Of a stretch of 64,000 nucleotides of DNA, positions 17,299-29,424 are shown piece after piece. The DNA comes from Toxorhynchites rutilus septentrionalis (taxonomy: Eukaryota; Arthropoda; Insecta; Diptera; Culicidae): positions 113,458,035-113,522,034 of the forward strand of contig NC_073746.1 in the NCBI RefSeq assembly GCF_029784135.1, read 5' to 3'. A program made the position numbers and the translations under genes. The notes below the pieces were generated by a model. That model was not told the origin of the DNA, did no database searches, and worked only from the letters and a program-made list of their open reading frames with translations. How positions within the stretch are numbered: position 1 is the first letter of the stretch; each line of letters opens with the position of its first letter.

Positions 17299-18660
17299 CA
17301 GTAATGGACTTAAAAATGCACCAGCTATTTGAAACATTTTATTTTGTGAATTGTAAATCTACTTTGATAAAACTCGAACGCTCATTGATTGACGATGATG
17401 TTATGATCAAAATAGGGTAATAACATCGAACTTGTGGTTAATTACTTTCAGTGTGGATCTGAAAACGTAATGAACTGTCAAAATAGAGGACAATAAAAAT
17501 GCACCAAGACAGTCAGTGTTAATTTTTATTTCGTAATCGGTTCGGACAGTTATTTTTTTGTTGTCATAAAGTTCATAACTACCTGTAATGAAGAAATCAT
17601 TGAACATCATTGCTCGCAATGCTGTCGTCAGGGCAAAATGTTCTGGAAAAAACAAACCGTCAGGTTGCTGAACAGTTTGGTGTTAGCCACACGACCGTAA
17701 GAAGAATCAACAAGAAGTTTTTGGACCCTAACTCGGTAGAGAGGAAACCGAGAAGCAGACGCCACCGAAAATCGACGGTAAGAGAGAAAGATCAATGATT
17801 CGAGTTATCAAAAATGACCCACGGAAGACTTCAACAGACGTTACTCGATATGCTGCAGAGCATTTGCAGTTCAATCTAAGTTCCCGGATTGTCCAACGCC
17901 GTCTCTGTGAGGTGAATCTTTTTGCTCATCGACCCGCATAGAAGCCATAGATATCCATCAAGAACCGAAAGGCTCGATTGCGTTTTGCCAGACGATTCCA
18001 ACATTGGTCAAAGCCCTATTGGGAGAAGGTACTGTGGTTTTTAGAGGTGAATGAACTGAAAAGATTAAAACCTCTCTAATTCATCATAAGTCAGGTAGGA
18101 CGAAAGTAAATTTAATTTATTTTTGTCAGAAGGCATCAGATACCACATGGACAACGATATAATCCATGATACCTGGTTCCAACGGTCAAACATGGCGATG
18201 GAAGTGTCATGATCTAGGCTAAATTTTCATATACATGAGTTTTAAAATTGAAAAAAATATAACAACTTATTTAGGTTGTTCCAGCCGATCCAATACGTCG
18301 AATTGAAGTCATCATGACTACTTTTGTGTACAAGGAATTTTTAGAGACCACGATGTTTCCATATGCCAATGAACACATCCCATAAGGATGGACCTTTCAG
18401 CAAGACGAAGACACCAAATATACGTGAAGGTTGGTAAATCATGGTTCTCGAAGAAGAATGTGTCCGTTTTAGAGTGGCCATTACAATCACCGGACTTAAA
18501 TTCGATTAAATATTTATGGGACAAGTTTGAACGACGTATACATGTTTGAACTTACAAGAATCCAGAAGATCTTATGACAGGGATCGAGTAAGAATGGTCC
18601 AAAATATCAATTGATCATCTTATTCCTTTGGTCGACTCAATGTCAGCTCGATGTGATGCA
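17299..18660 (+). pseudogene. Tc1-like (DD34E) transposon relic with catalytic E changed to K
   Basis: The left end has CAGTAATGGACTTAAAAATG after TA, with an inner repeat AAAATGCACCA at 17497. Coding begins near 17610 with a helix-turn-helix (NRQVAEQFGVSHTTVRRINK). After a frameshift come RVIKNDPRKTSTDVTRYAAE and LNLF-type DDE strand residues (DESKFNLFLSEG). The second Asp lies in GWTFQQDEDTKYT. After another frameshift the end reads EWPLQSPDLNSIKYLWD; the residue 34 positions after the second Asp should be Glu but is Lys (AAA). Two short non-coding insertions (18038-18098 and about 18227-18275) interrupt conserved protein blocks. No right TIR was recognised. Dead element. Confidence 0.85.
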
Positions 18661-18821
18661 GTTATTGCATCAAATGACAACGTAATGAAATATTAAACTT
18701 ATCTGAGGCAATGTATAATAAATGAAATAATTTCAATAAACAATGAAGTGTGTGATGTACATTCTTATGTTTTTTCCCGCTCTCTTGACATTTCTCTTTA
18801 GTAAGGTTTGCCATTTCATAA

Positions 18822-19874
18822 TGGAAAGATATACGATCCAACAACGAGTCGACATTATTAAAATTTACTACCGAAATTTGGCGTCAATGGCCTCAACTTT
18901 AAGAGCACTAAGTCCAATTTATGGTCGTCATAATCGTCCTGCCAGATCGACAGTACACAATGTTCCCTTGCCAGTGAGACAAAGAGGTGCCGTAGTGTCG
19001 AAAATATTGCTGCCGCTAGCGCATCAATCGAGGAAAACCCAACTCAGTCTCTCATACGTCGTTCTCAAGCGTTGGGACGTCGTTGATACAAGACCTTACA
19101 AGATTGAATTGACGCAAGAACTGAAGCCGCTTGACCACCAGAAGTGTCGTATGTTCGTGAATTGGACAGAGCAACAACTTGATAATGATCCGGATTTTCA
19201 TCGGAAAATCATCTTCAACGATGAGGTTCATTTCTGGCTGAACGGCTTCGTCAATAAGCAAAATATGCGTTATTGGTCAGGCAGCAATCCACACGTACTC
19301 CATGAGTCACCATTGCATTCCGAAAAACATACGGTTTGATGCGGTTTATGGTCCGACGGCGTCATTGGATCGTACTTCTTCCATGATGATCGAGCACGTT
19401 ACTGTGAATGGGAATCGTTACCGCTCAATGATAACCGAATATTTTTGGCCCGAATTGGATGATATGGACTTGGACAGTATGTGGTTTCAACAGGACGGCG
19501 CCACAAGCCACACAGCGAATTTAACAATCGATTTATTGAAAACCAAGTTTTGTGAGCGTGTTATCACACGAAATGGCCCACTGAATTGGCCGCCTCGGTC
19601 GTGCGATTTGATACCGTTAGACTATTTCCTCTGGGGCTACGTCAAGTCTATGGTCTATGACAACAAGCCAGCGGCGATTGATGAACATCGTACGAATATC
19701 GAACGTGAAATTGCAGCAGTATCAGCCGATTTATGCTTGAAAATTGTCGAAAATTGGATTCAGCGTCTGGACTTCTGCAAGGGTGCCCGTGGTGGCCATG
19801 CAAAAGAAATCGAGTTCCATACATATCAAATGTACATCCACATGAATAAATCAAATGTACTTCCACATGAATAA
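18822..19874 (+). pseudogene. DD41D mariner-type transposase (rosa-like)
   Basis: From MERYTIQQRVDIIKIYYRN the protein runs through an HTH region, then IIFNDEVHFWLNGFVNKQN (first Asp) and MWFQQDGATSHTANLT (second Asp), ending with NWPPRSCDLIPLDYFLWGY. Counting from QQD to the Asp of IPLD gives 41 residues, the DD41D spacing known from Ceratitis rosa mariner and relatives. TGA at 19338-19340 (where TGG is expected) and a one-base frameshift near 19385 break it. The right end (GTAGCGCCCTTATTG, 19927-19941) resembles the family terminus; no left inverted copy was found. A second fragment lies at 39140. Confidence 0.85.
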
Positions 19875-19944
19875 AGGATTTCATTGATATCCAAAACCAT
19901 TTTTGTTTTATTTAAAAAAAACTTATGTAGCGCCCTTATTGAAA

Positions 19945-21272
19945 AACCTATTACAAAATAAAACATTGCTTCGATAGCACCACTTTTTTGGATGCCTAGA
20001 GTCTTCAATAAAAAACAAACCTGGATTTCACAGCAACACAGACAGACAGAAAGGACTTTATTGCAATTCAAGTCATGCTCTCGCCGTTTTTTAAATGAAA
20101 AAATTGCTTTATGAAAAACATTGTATAAAAAATGTCACCGAGGATGTTATCTGACAATCTCTTCTTTTTTCCATCCGAAGTTGTCGCTTGGTGCTCAGTA
20201 AGTGCTATACTTTTACTCCAAGTACAGTGATATCGTTTTAATTGAAGTGCGTAGCCTCGATCCGGATTCATACAACCATCGTTGAACAATGACATTTCCG
20301 CAATACAATTTACACATTTTTCTCTAAATTCATCATGAACTCAGCATATGACCTTCCGCCAACGCCAATAAATGCATGCACTAAAGACGGAATAATTGCA
20401 ACCCATCATCCGCTGCGATAGCATCTCGACAGCTACTGTTTATTTACCGTCAATTCAACCGTGAAGCAGATCAATCACCACACATGCACAAACACACATG
20501 CATTAGTCTATCCGTTTTCCGTGCAGCATCTTCATAAACGCACACAACGCGAGAGCTGTCGCCGGTTGTGATCTGCGGTCATGTGTACCGCGTGTTATGC
20601 AGCGGGAAATGTGCAAGAACGGCAATATTGATGCAAAACAGTTGCACAGCTAATGTGGATAGGGTTGATATTTGAGCTGACATTTGTGCTTCGGAGTTAT
20701 GATTCACCGAAGAACTCAAGTTAAGATGTATTTTGTGAGATCCTCTCTAATGGTTAACACGACATCGTTGAGCTGAGCTGAAAGACAGAATTTCAAATTA
20801 GCAAAAATTTGATAGCTTGTCATGTTAGTTATCATCGATGATACTTTGTAGCTGTCATCATTGTCATGTTGGTAATCATTCGAAAAATGTATTCTAAGTG
20901 TACAGAAATGACGCAAGCTTCATTCTGCAGTTAACAGAGACTATTAAACATAAAAAAGAATCATCGTGATACTGAAACCAGTGAGATTCTTTAATTTCAT
21001 TCATCCGTCGGTAGTTTTTATTACTGCTGCTACTGCAGTGCGCTGAACCTTCGCGACAATCTGCCATTGAAGATAGCCACCGAAGGAGACCCTCCTCGTG
21101 GCGCCGAACGGGGCATTATATTTCGAATCTCCTGAGACAGCACTCGAAAACTGCAGACGAACCACCTTTGCGAAACACTCTCAGCGAACTTCAAACGGTC
21201 GGCTCAAATTGGATTCAGAAAATTTAGGGGAGAAAGGTATGCCATGCATCCCCTCAAGGAATAGATAGATCT
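19945..21272. other. Unassigned DNA between elements
   Basis: No gene or repeat recognised. The 13 bp at its right edge (AGCATTTAGCGAA, 21273-21285) are the left target duplication of the LINE that follows. Confidence 0.5.
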
Positions 21273-21788
21273 AGCATTTAGCGAATCATTCGCTATCCAA
21301 CTCTTGACGAGTAAAGTTCAGTGTCGTTATTGTGCGTTGCCACTTTTACTATTGTGCGATTGGTATAGTGTACGAGTGAAGGTCATTGCTGTCCGCTTTC
21401 GAATTGACCTTTTGTGAAGTGGAACAAAGGAAGCAGCGCTCTTGCAGCTTGCAGCCCTTGGCGGCTGTTGAACATTGGCATAACGGGATCGCCATCGTGT
21501 GGCTGTCGTTAACGGGAATTATCATCACGTGACCGTGTGAGTTATTCTTGCGCTATTGTGTTGATCCATAGCGCGTAGCCTCTGTCTCTCCCTGGTTAGG
21601 GCAGTAGAGCGCAGTATCGGAACAACTTTTATATTAAGGTACACCTATTTAATATTAATGTTATTATTCAACTCATTTGTTCATTGTTTAATATTATTAT
21701 CATAATTTATTTTTGTTTTGTTATTTTTTTTTCGAGATTATTGTTAAAATCAATAATATATTAGAAATAAGACAGAAATTTTTGTAAA

Positions 21789-23702
21789 ATGGAGGATAGT
21801 GGAGGATCTCCAGAGATGGAGATCTCCGATAATGAATCCCATTTAAGATCTGGGAAAAAACATAAACGAGTCCCTCAAAAAGAAGATAATTCTTCTGGGG
21901 ACGAATCTGCTCATCCTTCCAAGCCCCCCTCTAAGAAAATAGCAAGCCTCCCTTCTGAACCGACTGTTACTTCCACTCCCCCTCTCCCATCATCGATTTC
22001 GCTTCCCCCTTCTGATGTTTCCGATCCAACCCAATCCTCGTCCTCGTCCTCGTCCTCGTCTTCTCCCTCTGTTGTTTCCGCTCCACGTGTCAGAGTTTAT
22101 CCAGAAGATGCACCTAGAACTGGCCCGTGAGTTGTTTTCCTCCGGCCAAAACCAAAAGGAAAAAGCCTTAACGTGATTCAGATCATGAAAGATCTGGCCA
22201 GATACACTTCTGTATCTGAAATTCGCAGGGTTAGACCGAACAAATTGCGGGTTGTCGTGAATGAACGGAAACACGCAAACGAGATTGTTGCTGACCAACA
22301 CTTCACTCTCGAATATAGAACATTTATACCCTCCCATAACGTAGAAATTGAGGGGGTGATAACTGAAACGGGTCTGACGAGCGAACAAATAAAAAAAGAA
22401 GGAAAAGGCAAGTTCAAGAAGCTTCCCTCAATGGAAGTAAAGATCTTGGACTGTCGCCAACTCGGGAAACTCTCCCATGATGGGGACCAAACGAAATTTA
22501 CGCCGTCCGACTCGTTTCGAGTCACCTTTGCTGGTGCCGCCCTCCCTGACTACGTTATGGTGGACAAATTGAGATTACCTGTGCGACTCTTCGTGCCAAA
22601 GCCCATGACTTGCAACAAATGCAAGTCAGTTGGTCACACTTCAGATTATTGTGCCAACAAGGAGCGCTGTGCCACTTGCGGAGAGCAACATGAGGGGAAA
22701 TCCTGCAGTGCGACTGAGCATAAGTGTCCATATTGCGGAGGATCCCCACACGCGCTCTCAGCTTGTGAAACTTACAAGAGTCGCTGGGAGAAACAGAAGC
22801 GCTCTTTAAACGAACGCTCGAAGCGCACTTTTGCGGAAATTTTAAAGGGCGCTTCTCCACTGGCCCAACAACAACAACAACCAATCTCAACACACAATAC
22901 CTTTTCCACGTTGCCAGTTGATGAAATGGAAGCGGACACAGCTAGCGGGGGCACACCGTTTATTTTCAAAGGGAATCCCCGGCGCAAAAATGTGACCACT
23001 CCCAAAGTTCAAGAACAAGTCCCCTCGGTGATACCCCCAGTTAGCTTGCCTAAAAAATCGAGTGCAGCGGACAAGCAAAATCAGGTTCCTCCTGGCTTCC
23101 GTGGGAATAGTTCACCTTCGAACGACCCAGCACTCGAGGGGACATCAAAAACCCCAACTGTCCCTGTTTTTCCGTCCAGCTCAACTTCCCAATCGGGATT
23201 TATAAAGTTGTCTGACCTTTTGGATCAAATCTTCAAGTGTTTTAATGTTTCCGACTCCATCAGAACCCTTGTCTTCTCAATGCTTCCAGTAATCAAGACA
23301 ATTTTACAGCAATTGATGCAAACATGGCCCCTCCTTGCAATGATTATCTCTCTTGATTTTTTTTTTTCCCAAAATATATTTTTTATTAAGGCACATGTGG
23401 CGTTAGCCTGACGGGGCCGGGAGTCCAATATTTTGACAATTTTTGTCTTACAACTATGTTAGTAATATGTAACCGATTACTCGCGGTTGGCTCGAGGTTA
23501 GTATTACAAGTGTTCTCATAATTGGTATGTTGCAGTCTTCGATGCTCTATGCGTGTGCCCGACACGGGCTACTTCCTATTGGGATGCAGCTGACCATTAA
23601 TCAGCAACGCCCCCCTAGTCTGTACCCCATATCTAGCGTGGTGCGTCTTTCTCGACTCGAGGAATCCAGGATAGAATGGTCACTATCTCTCTTGATGTCT
23701 AA
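21789..23702 (+). pseudogene. LINE ORF1 (nucleic-acid-binding, three CCHC knuckles)
   Basis: It starts MEDSGGSPEMEISDNESHLR with a Ser/Pro-rich N-terminus (about residues 1-115). An in-frame TGA at 22128-22130, where Trp is likely, interrupts it; the same frame then continues as VVFLRPKPKGKS and an RRM-like middle. Three zinc knuckles follow: CNKCKSVGHTSDYC, CATCGEQHEGKSC and CPYCGGSPHALSAC. This ORF1p would coat LINE RNA. Before the nested insertion it ended ...MIISLDV-stop, with the stop at 23700-23702 overlapping the ORF2 ATG. The insertion now gives it a foreign tail ending at 23411. Confidence 0.9.
23358..23683 (-). mobile_element. 5'-truncated LINE (3' UTR only) inserted at the ORF1/ORF2 junction
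   Basis: A 326-bp insertion with a T-run on its left, flanked by the perfect 13-bp duplication TATCTCTCTTGAT (23345-23357 and 23684-23696). Its sequence matches 54725-55013, the 3' UTR of the LINE at 54725-56058. Shared pieces are CCTGACGGGGCCGGGAGT, AACCGATTACTCGCGGTTGG and CTTCCTATTGGGATGCAGCT. It is a dead-on-arrival copy made of tail sequence only. Confidence 0.95.
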
Positions 23703-26700
23703 TTTAAATAGAGAGGTCGGAGATATCACTGTTTTACAGTGGAATTGTCGTAGTCTTATCCCTAAATTGGATACATTCAAATTTTTAACTCATAACTTCA
23801 ATTGTGATGTTTTTGCTCTGTCCGAAACTTGGCTTTCTTCGCGAGATGATATCTCTTTCCACGATTTTAATATTATACGCTTGGACCGCGATGACAGATA
23901 CGGAGGGGTACTATTGGGGATCAATAAGTGCCACTCATTTTTTCGAATTGACTTTCCACCTATTGGAGGGATCGAAGCTGTTGCTTGTCATGCAAACATC
24001 AGAGGCAAAGACCTCTGTATTGTCAGCTTGTATTGGCCTCCGAGAGCTGCGGTTAGCCGCAAACAACTTGATGACATGTGCTCACTCCTTCCTGAGCCAC
24101 GATTGATCTTGGGAGACTTCAACTCTCACGGAACTGCCTGGGGGGAACAGTACGACGACAATCGTTCATTGTTGATATATGACCTTTGTAACAACTTCAA
24201 TATGACCGTTTTGAACACTGGGGAAACAACACGTGTGCCTAAACCTCCTGCTAACCCAAGTGCTCTTGACCTCTCGCTTTGCTCGAATTCACTATCGTTA
24301 GATTGCAAGTGGAATGTAATCCAGGACCCCAACGGTAGTGATCACTTGCCAATCAAAATTTCCATCACCATTGGGTCGAATTCTTCTGAATCTATAAACA
24401 TGGCATATGACCTCACAAGACACATTGACTGGAAAAAATATGCGGACGCGATTGCTCTAGCCATCAATTCCAGAGATGGTTTACCTCCATTGGAGGAGTA
24501 TAACTTCCTTTCTCGTTTGATCTATGACAGCGCGGTTCGCGCTCAAACGAAACCCATCCCAGGCTCCACTATTCGTCGAAGGCCTCCCAATCTATGGTGG
24601 GATAGCATATGTTCCAAGCTTTATGTAGAAAAATCGAATGCATTTAAAGCTTTTCGGAAACGTGGAACCCCTGAAAATTTTCAGACGTATTTGGACCTTG
24701 AAAATCAATTTAAAAACTTGATCAAAGGGAAAAAACGTGCTTATTGGCGAAATTTCGTGGGAGGTTTGTCACGAGAAACGTCAATGAAAAAATTATGGAA
24801 AGTGGCTCGAAACATGAGAAATCGCTCTTCAACGAATGAAAGCGAAGAATATTCACATCGATGGATTTTGAATTTTGCACGGAAGGTTTGTCCTGATTCC
24901 GCTCCTGTGCAAAAAATTGTTCGAGATATACCACAAGGTAGGTGCGATCTTGATTCCGAGTTTTCGATGGTAGAATTCTCTCTTGCTCTGCTTTTATGTA
25001 ACAATTCTGCTCCGGGATCGGATAGAATTAAGTTCAACTTGCTGAAAAACCTCCCTGATGTGGCGAAACATCGCTTGTTGAATTTATTCAATCGGTTTCT
25101 GGAGCATAATATTGTTCCAGATGATTGGAGACAAGTACGAGTTATAGCTGTTCAAAAACCCGGAAAACCCGCGTCCGACTTCAATTCGTACCGCCCAATA
25201 GCAATGCTGTCTTGTATACGGAAATTGTTGGAGAAAATGATCTTGTTTCGCCTTGATCGATGGGTTGAAACGAATGGCCTACTCTCAGATACCCATATTG
25301 TGGTTTCGCAGGGGCAAGGGGACGAATGATTGTCTTGCGTTGCTTTCTTCAGAAATTCAAATGGCTTACGCCGAAAAAAAACAAATGGCTTCAGTATTCT
25401 TGGACATAAAGGGGGCCTTTGATTCTGTTTCAATAGAGGTTTTGTCAGACAAATTACACTCTCGGGGTCTGCCGCCTCTATTGAATAATATGTTATATAA
25501 TTTGCTTTGTGAGAAACATTTGAACTTTTCTCACGGAGATTCGGCAGTAAGTCGGGTCTCTTACATGGGCCTCCCCCAGGGCTCATGTTTAAGCCCCTTT
25601 TTGTACAACTTCTATGTAAGCGACATCGACAATTGCCTTACACAAAATTGCAGCCTAAGACAACTTGCAGATGATGGAGTGGTGTCTGTCGTAGGATCAA
25701 ACGAATCCGACCTGCAAGGACCCTTACAAGATACTTTGAACAATTTATCAACCTGGGCCATTGGGCTAGGGATCGAATTCTCCACGGAGAAAACAGAGAT
25801 GATGGTTTTTTCTAGGAAGCATAGACCAGCAAAACCAAAGCTTCAACTTTTGGGTAAACCGATCACTCATGCTATGTCATTCAAGTATCTTGGGGTCTGG
25901 TTCGACTCCAAATGTACTTGGGGGGCCCATATTAGGTATCTGAGTAAAAAATGTCAACAAAGAATAAACTTTCTCCGTACAATTACCGGCACCTGGTGGG
26001 GAGCCCATCCCGAAGATCTTATTATGTTGTATCGAACAACTATTCTCTCAGTGATGGAGTATGGCAGTTTCTGTTTTCAATCAGCTGCCAAAACACACCT
26101 CATTAAACTCGAGCGAATTCAGTATCTTTGTCTCCGTATTGAGTTGGGATGTATGCCCTCAACGCATACCATGAGTCTCGAGGTTTTGGCAGGCCTACTC
26201 CCACTAAAAGATCGCTTCAATTTATTATCTCTTCGGTTCCTCATCCGGTGTAAGGTTATGAATCCATTGGTGATCGGAAATTTTGAGCAATTGATCGAGC
26301 TAAATTTTCATTCTAGATTCATGAGTTCATATCATGAATTCACCTCTATGCAGGTTGTTCCTTCTTCGTATATTCCCAACCGTGTTTGTTTTCCTGACTA
26401 CATCAATTCCTCTGTACATTTCGATCTGTTCATGAAGGAGAAAATCCATGAAAATCCAGATTATCTTAGATTGGGGTTCGTTCCTACAATCTTCAATGCA
26501 AAGTATGGGCGTATCAATTGTGATAATATATACTTTACTGATGGGTCCTCTATGAATGAGTCCACAGGATTTGGAGTGTTCAACGTATTTTTTAGCACCT
26601 CACACAGTCTTCAGAATCCTTGCTCGGTATATATTGCTGAATTGGCAGCGATATACTGGGCGCTGGACAGCGTCGCCTCACGACCTGTTGAACACTATTA

Positions 26701-27375
26701 CATTGTAACGGATAGTCTTAGCTCTGTCGAAGCTATCCGTTCAGTGAGGCCGGAAAAGCACTCGCCGTACTTCCTTGAGAGAATACGAGAAATTTTGAGT
26801 GCTTTATCCAGACGCTGTTATGTCATTACCTTTGTCTGGGTCCCTTCACATTGCTCAATTCCGGGTAATGAGAGGGCTGACTCATTGGCAAAGGTAGGTG
26901 CAATTGAAGGCGATATATATCAGCGTCAAATCGCCTTCAATGAATTTTATTCTTTAGTTCGCAAAAATACCATCGCTAACTGGCAACGCAAGTGGAATGA
27001 AGATGAATTGGGCCGGTGGTTTCACTCGATTATCCCAAAGGTTAGCCTCAAACCGTGGTTCAAAAGTCTGGATTTGAGTCGGGACTTTATTCGCACCTTC
27101 TCCCGACTCATGTCCAATCACTGTTCGTTAGATGCACTACTCTTCCGTTTCAATCTTGCCAGCAGCAATCTCTGCGTTTGTGGCCAAGGTTATCACGACA
27201 TCGAGCACGTTGTTTGGTCGTGCGAGGTGTATCTGGTCGCCAGATCGAATTTAGAAAACTCCCTTCGGGCCCGAGGAAGACAGCCCAATGTGCCGGTGAT
27301 GTGTTGGCTCGGTTAGACCTTGATTACATGTCCCATATATATGTTTTCCTTAAAGCTATAGATCTTCGTGTGTGA
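23695..27375 (+). pseudogene. LINE ORF2: endonuclease, reverse transcriptase, RNase H, CCHC
   Basis: The chosen start is the ATG at 23695, which overlaps the ORF1 stop as ATGTCTAA; the open frame runs further upstream only through inserted DNA. Domains: APE-type endonuclease (LQWNCRS, ALSETWL, ILGDFNSHG, GSDHLP; about residues 12-220); RT (VQKPGKP, SYRPIAML, FLDIKGAFD, GLPQGSCLSP, QLADDG, KYLGVWFD; about 480-760); RNase H (TDGSSMNE, AELAAIYWAL, TDSLSSVEAI, WVPSHCSIPGNERADSLAK; about 945-1075); terminal LCVCGQGYHDIEHVVWSC. One frameshift near 25300 (inside the YGFRRGKGT motif) and one near 27295 break it; catalytic residues are all present. Confidence 0.92.
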
Positions 27376-27628
27376 TTGTCCCTACATCCTTATACCCTCC
27401 TTTCCTTCCTTTGCGGGTAATTCGTCCCCTTGCTATAAATAGTAGAATAAGTTGAAATGTAAATAAACTATAGATATACGAATAGATTTAAGAATTGAGT
27501 GCTCATCAACATTGTTACAATTTCCTTATATCCCATCCTTCTCCTAAAAATATGTCACCCTTCTAAACTCGAGCACACCGCGAGTAATCGGTTTTCCACC
27601 TTACTAACCATAGATGTAAGAAAATTGT

Positions 27629-27651
27629 TTATATATATATATATATATATA
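27629..27651. repeat. (TA)n microsatellite in the LINE 3' UTR
   Basis: An uninterrupted TA tract inside the LINE tail region; absent from the related tail at 12713-13075. Confidence 0.9.
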
Positions 27652-27746
27652 GTTTTAAAAATATATTTAAGAATTCGGCTCCTTTAAACTTAAGTAACTG
27701 AGCCTGTAAAAATAAACGAATTAATAAAAAAAAAGCATTTAGCGAA

Positions 27747-29424
27747 ACCGAGATATGATATCGATGATAATTCGATAGATATCGAAGAAATCACTTTTAT
27801 GAAATCAGCGTTATAAAATTATTTGTTTACGAATGTCGCAATCGATCGTCGTTGTTGGGAAGTTGGAATTGATGGGAAGGGGGTTTTATTTTGGTTGTGT
27901 AATTCCGAGGAGAAATCCATTCCTTCTCAAACGATAATAATCCTGCTCCGGATCAACAATGATTCCAACTGTCGGGGCTTAAAGAGGGGTACTATTTGTG
28001 CTGGGTATTTCCGAAGAGGAATCAATTCCCCTTTGAGCGTTATTGATTCTTTCCGGCTAAACGAAGTGGTATAATAATCACTTTATTCGAAAGATGATAT
28101 GTCTAAGATTTATATGCTTGTTACATATTGATTGCTAAGCTAACGTTAGTCCTACGTACACCTTGCGGTTATACCAAAGATATAACCCACTTCTAGTTTA
28201 TAGCTAACCAAATTTGACTATGAGGATTGCGTTTACATTCTTGCAATGTCAAGATATTAAAGTGGACAGTTTCACTCGATGGGGGCGTTTTAGGCATTCT
28301 TCCCCCACAATTTCGTACACCACCACGTGCGCGACTAGTGACTGCCAAACGACGGCAGGTGGTTGATTGCCAATGGCTTGTCCTGTCAGTGCCGCCCAAA
28401 AGAGCTATTTCCGGCTGCACAATCCCAGCTATAATCAGCTTATTGCTGAGAAAAGCTCATCTCCACGTGTATTTGTATGAGTGTTTGTGTACGCGTTCGC
28501 ATTAAGAAATGAATCTTAGCGATGCTTATAACTTTGCGGTCTGCGGAGAAGAATGATAAACTCTCTTGGCCGCGGGCAGTATTTTCGTTGCTGCTTCGTC
28601 CCACATTTTTCGTTTTGGCCATCATCTATTTTTCAGATTCGGCGAGCCAGAAAAGCGTGCAAATGCCGCCGCACTCGCCGAATGCTGATAAAGTCTGGAG
28701 TCTGGAGGAGATACAGAAATAAAAAAGAACAAGATGGAACAGCCAGACAGATAAGTTTTGGCTGAGTTTATGGCTCGGATTATTATCCATGGTGCAATTT
28801 GTTATAGCACATAAACCTGTTATTCAGTGGAGAAGGATGGAAAGTAACACAAAATTTGCTCTCGATATTCCAGACATCATGATGGAATCAGGTTGTAGGT
28901 TATTGAACCTATAAATGATCAAATTTATGATTTTATAATTACATTACAATAAGTTTATTAACACAGATTTCTGGAAACAGGAAAATAAGTAATAGAATTT
29001 CAATTATGTTATCAACAGTTGAATTTCCACGAACAACTTTTAAACTTCAAATGATGTTTTGAGCTTCAGAGAAGTTAGAATCCTGCAAGCTAAAAGTGGG
29101 TAGATTCCCTTCGTACTGTTGACTGTATTGAAAGATTTAGAAGCAGAAGTGATTTCGCTGGCTGTTATTCACAGGAAAAGATGAAAACAGTATCTCATTA
29201 TGGCGCAGTTTTTTGATTTTGGAAATGCCTAAAAGCAATCCGATAATATGGCAGTGTCCACCTCAGCCCTTTGCGGTCGGAATTATTTTAACTTGAAAAA
29301 GTATGCATAACTTTGTGAGATTATGAAAGATGAACAAAATTTATTTATTTCTATGTAAACTTCAGAAAAGTACTTACTAAACAATGTGTTTAGTATGTTG
29401 TTTTCATATAAAAAATATATGCTA
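27747..29424. other. Mostly unassigned; possible foldback-family fragment at 27830-28190
   Basis: Around 27890-28060 the phrase TTCCGAGGAGAAATCCATTCC and a variant (TTCCGAAGAGGAATCAATTCC) recur about 115 bp apart. At 28147 GTTAGTCCTACGTACACC resembles the GACGTAGGACTAC ends of the foldback family. The remainder to 29424 is unassigned. Confidence 0.4.

Larger units (their letters stand above)
21286..27733 (+). mobile_element. Complete I-like LINE with 13-bp TSD
   Basis: A perfect target duplication AGCATTTAGCGAA (21273-21285 and 27734-27746) brackets 6448 bp. Layout: 5' UTR of about 500 bp starting TCATTCGCTATCC (initiator-like), ORF1, ORF2, and a 3' UTR with a GGCTC...GAGCC hairpin ending AATAAACGAATTAAT plus oligo-A. 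Removing the 326-bp nested insertion gives about 6.1 kb, normal for the I group. RNase H and the terminal zinc knuckle place it in or near the I clade (MosquI-like elements of mosquitoes); R1/LOA-type relatives cannot be excluded. Full length but mutated. Confidence 0.9.

Noticed and set aside
22021..22070. (TCC/TCG)n serine run as an independent microsatellite
   Set aside because: It lies in frame within LINE ORF1's low-complexity N-terminal region and needs no separate call.
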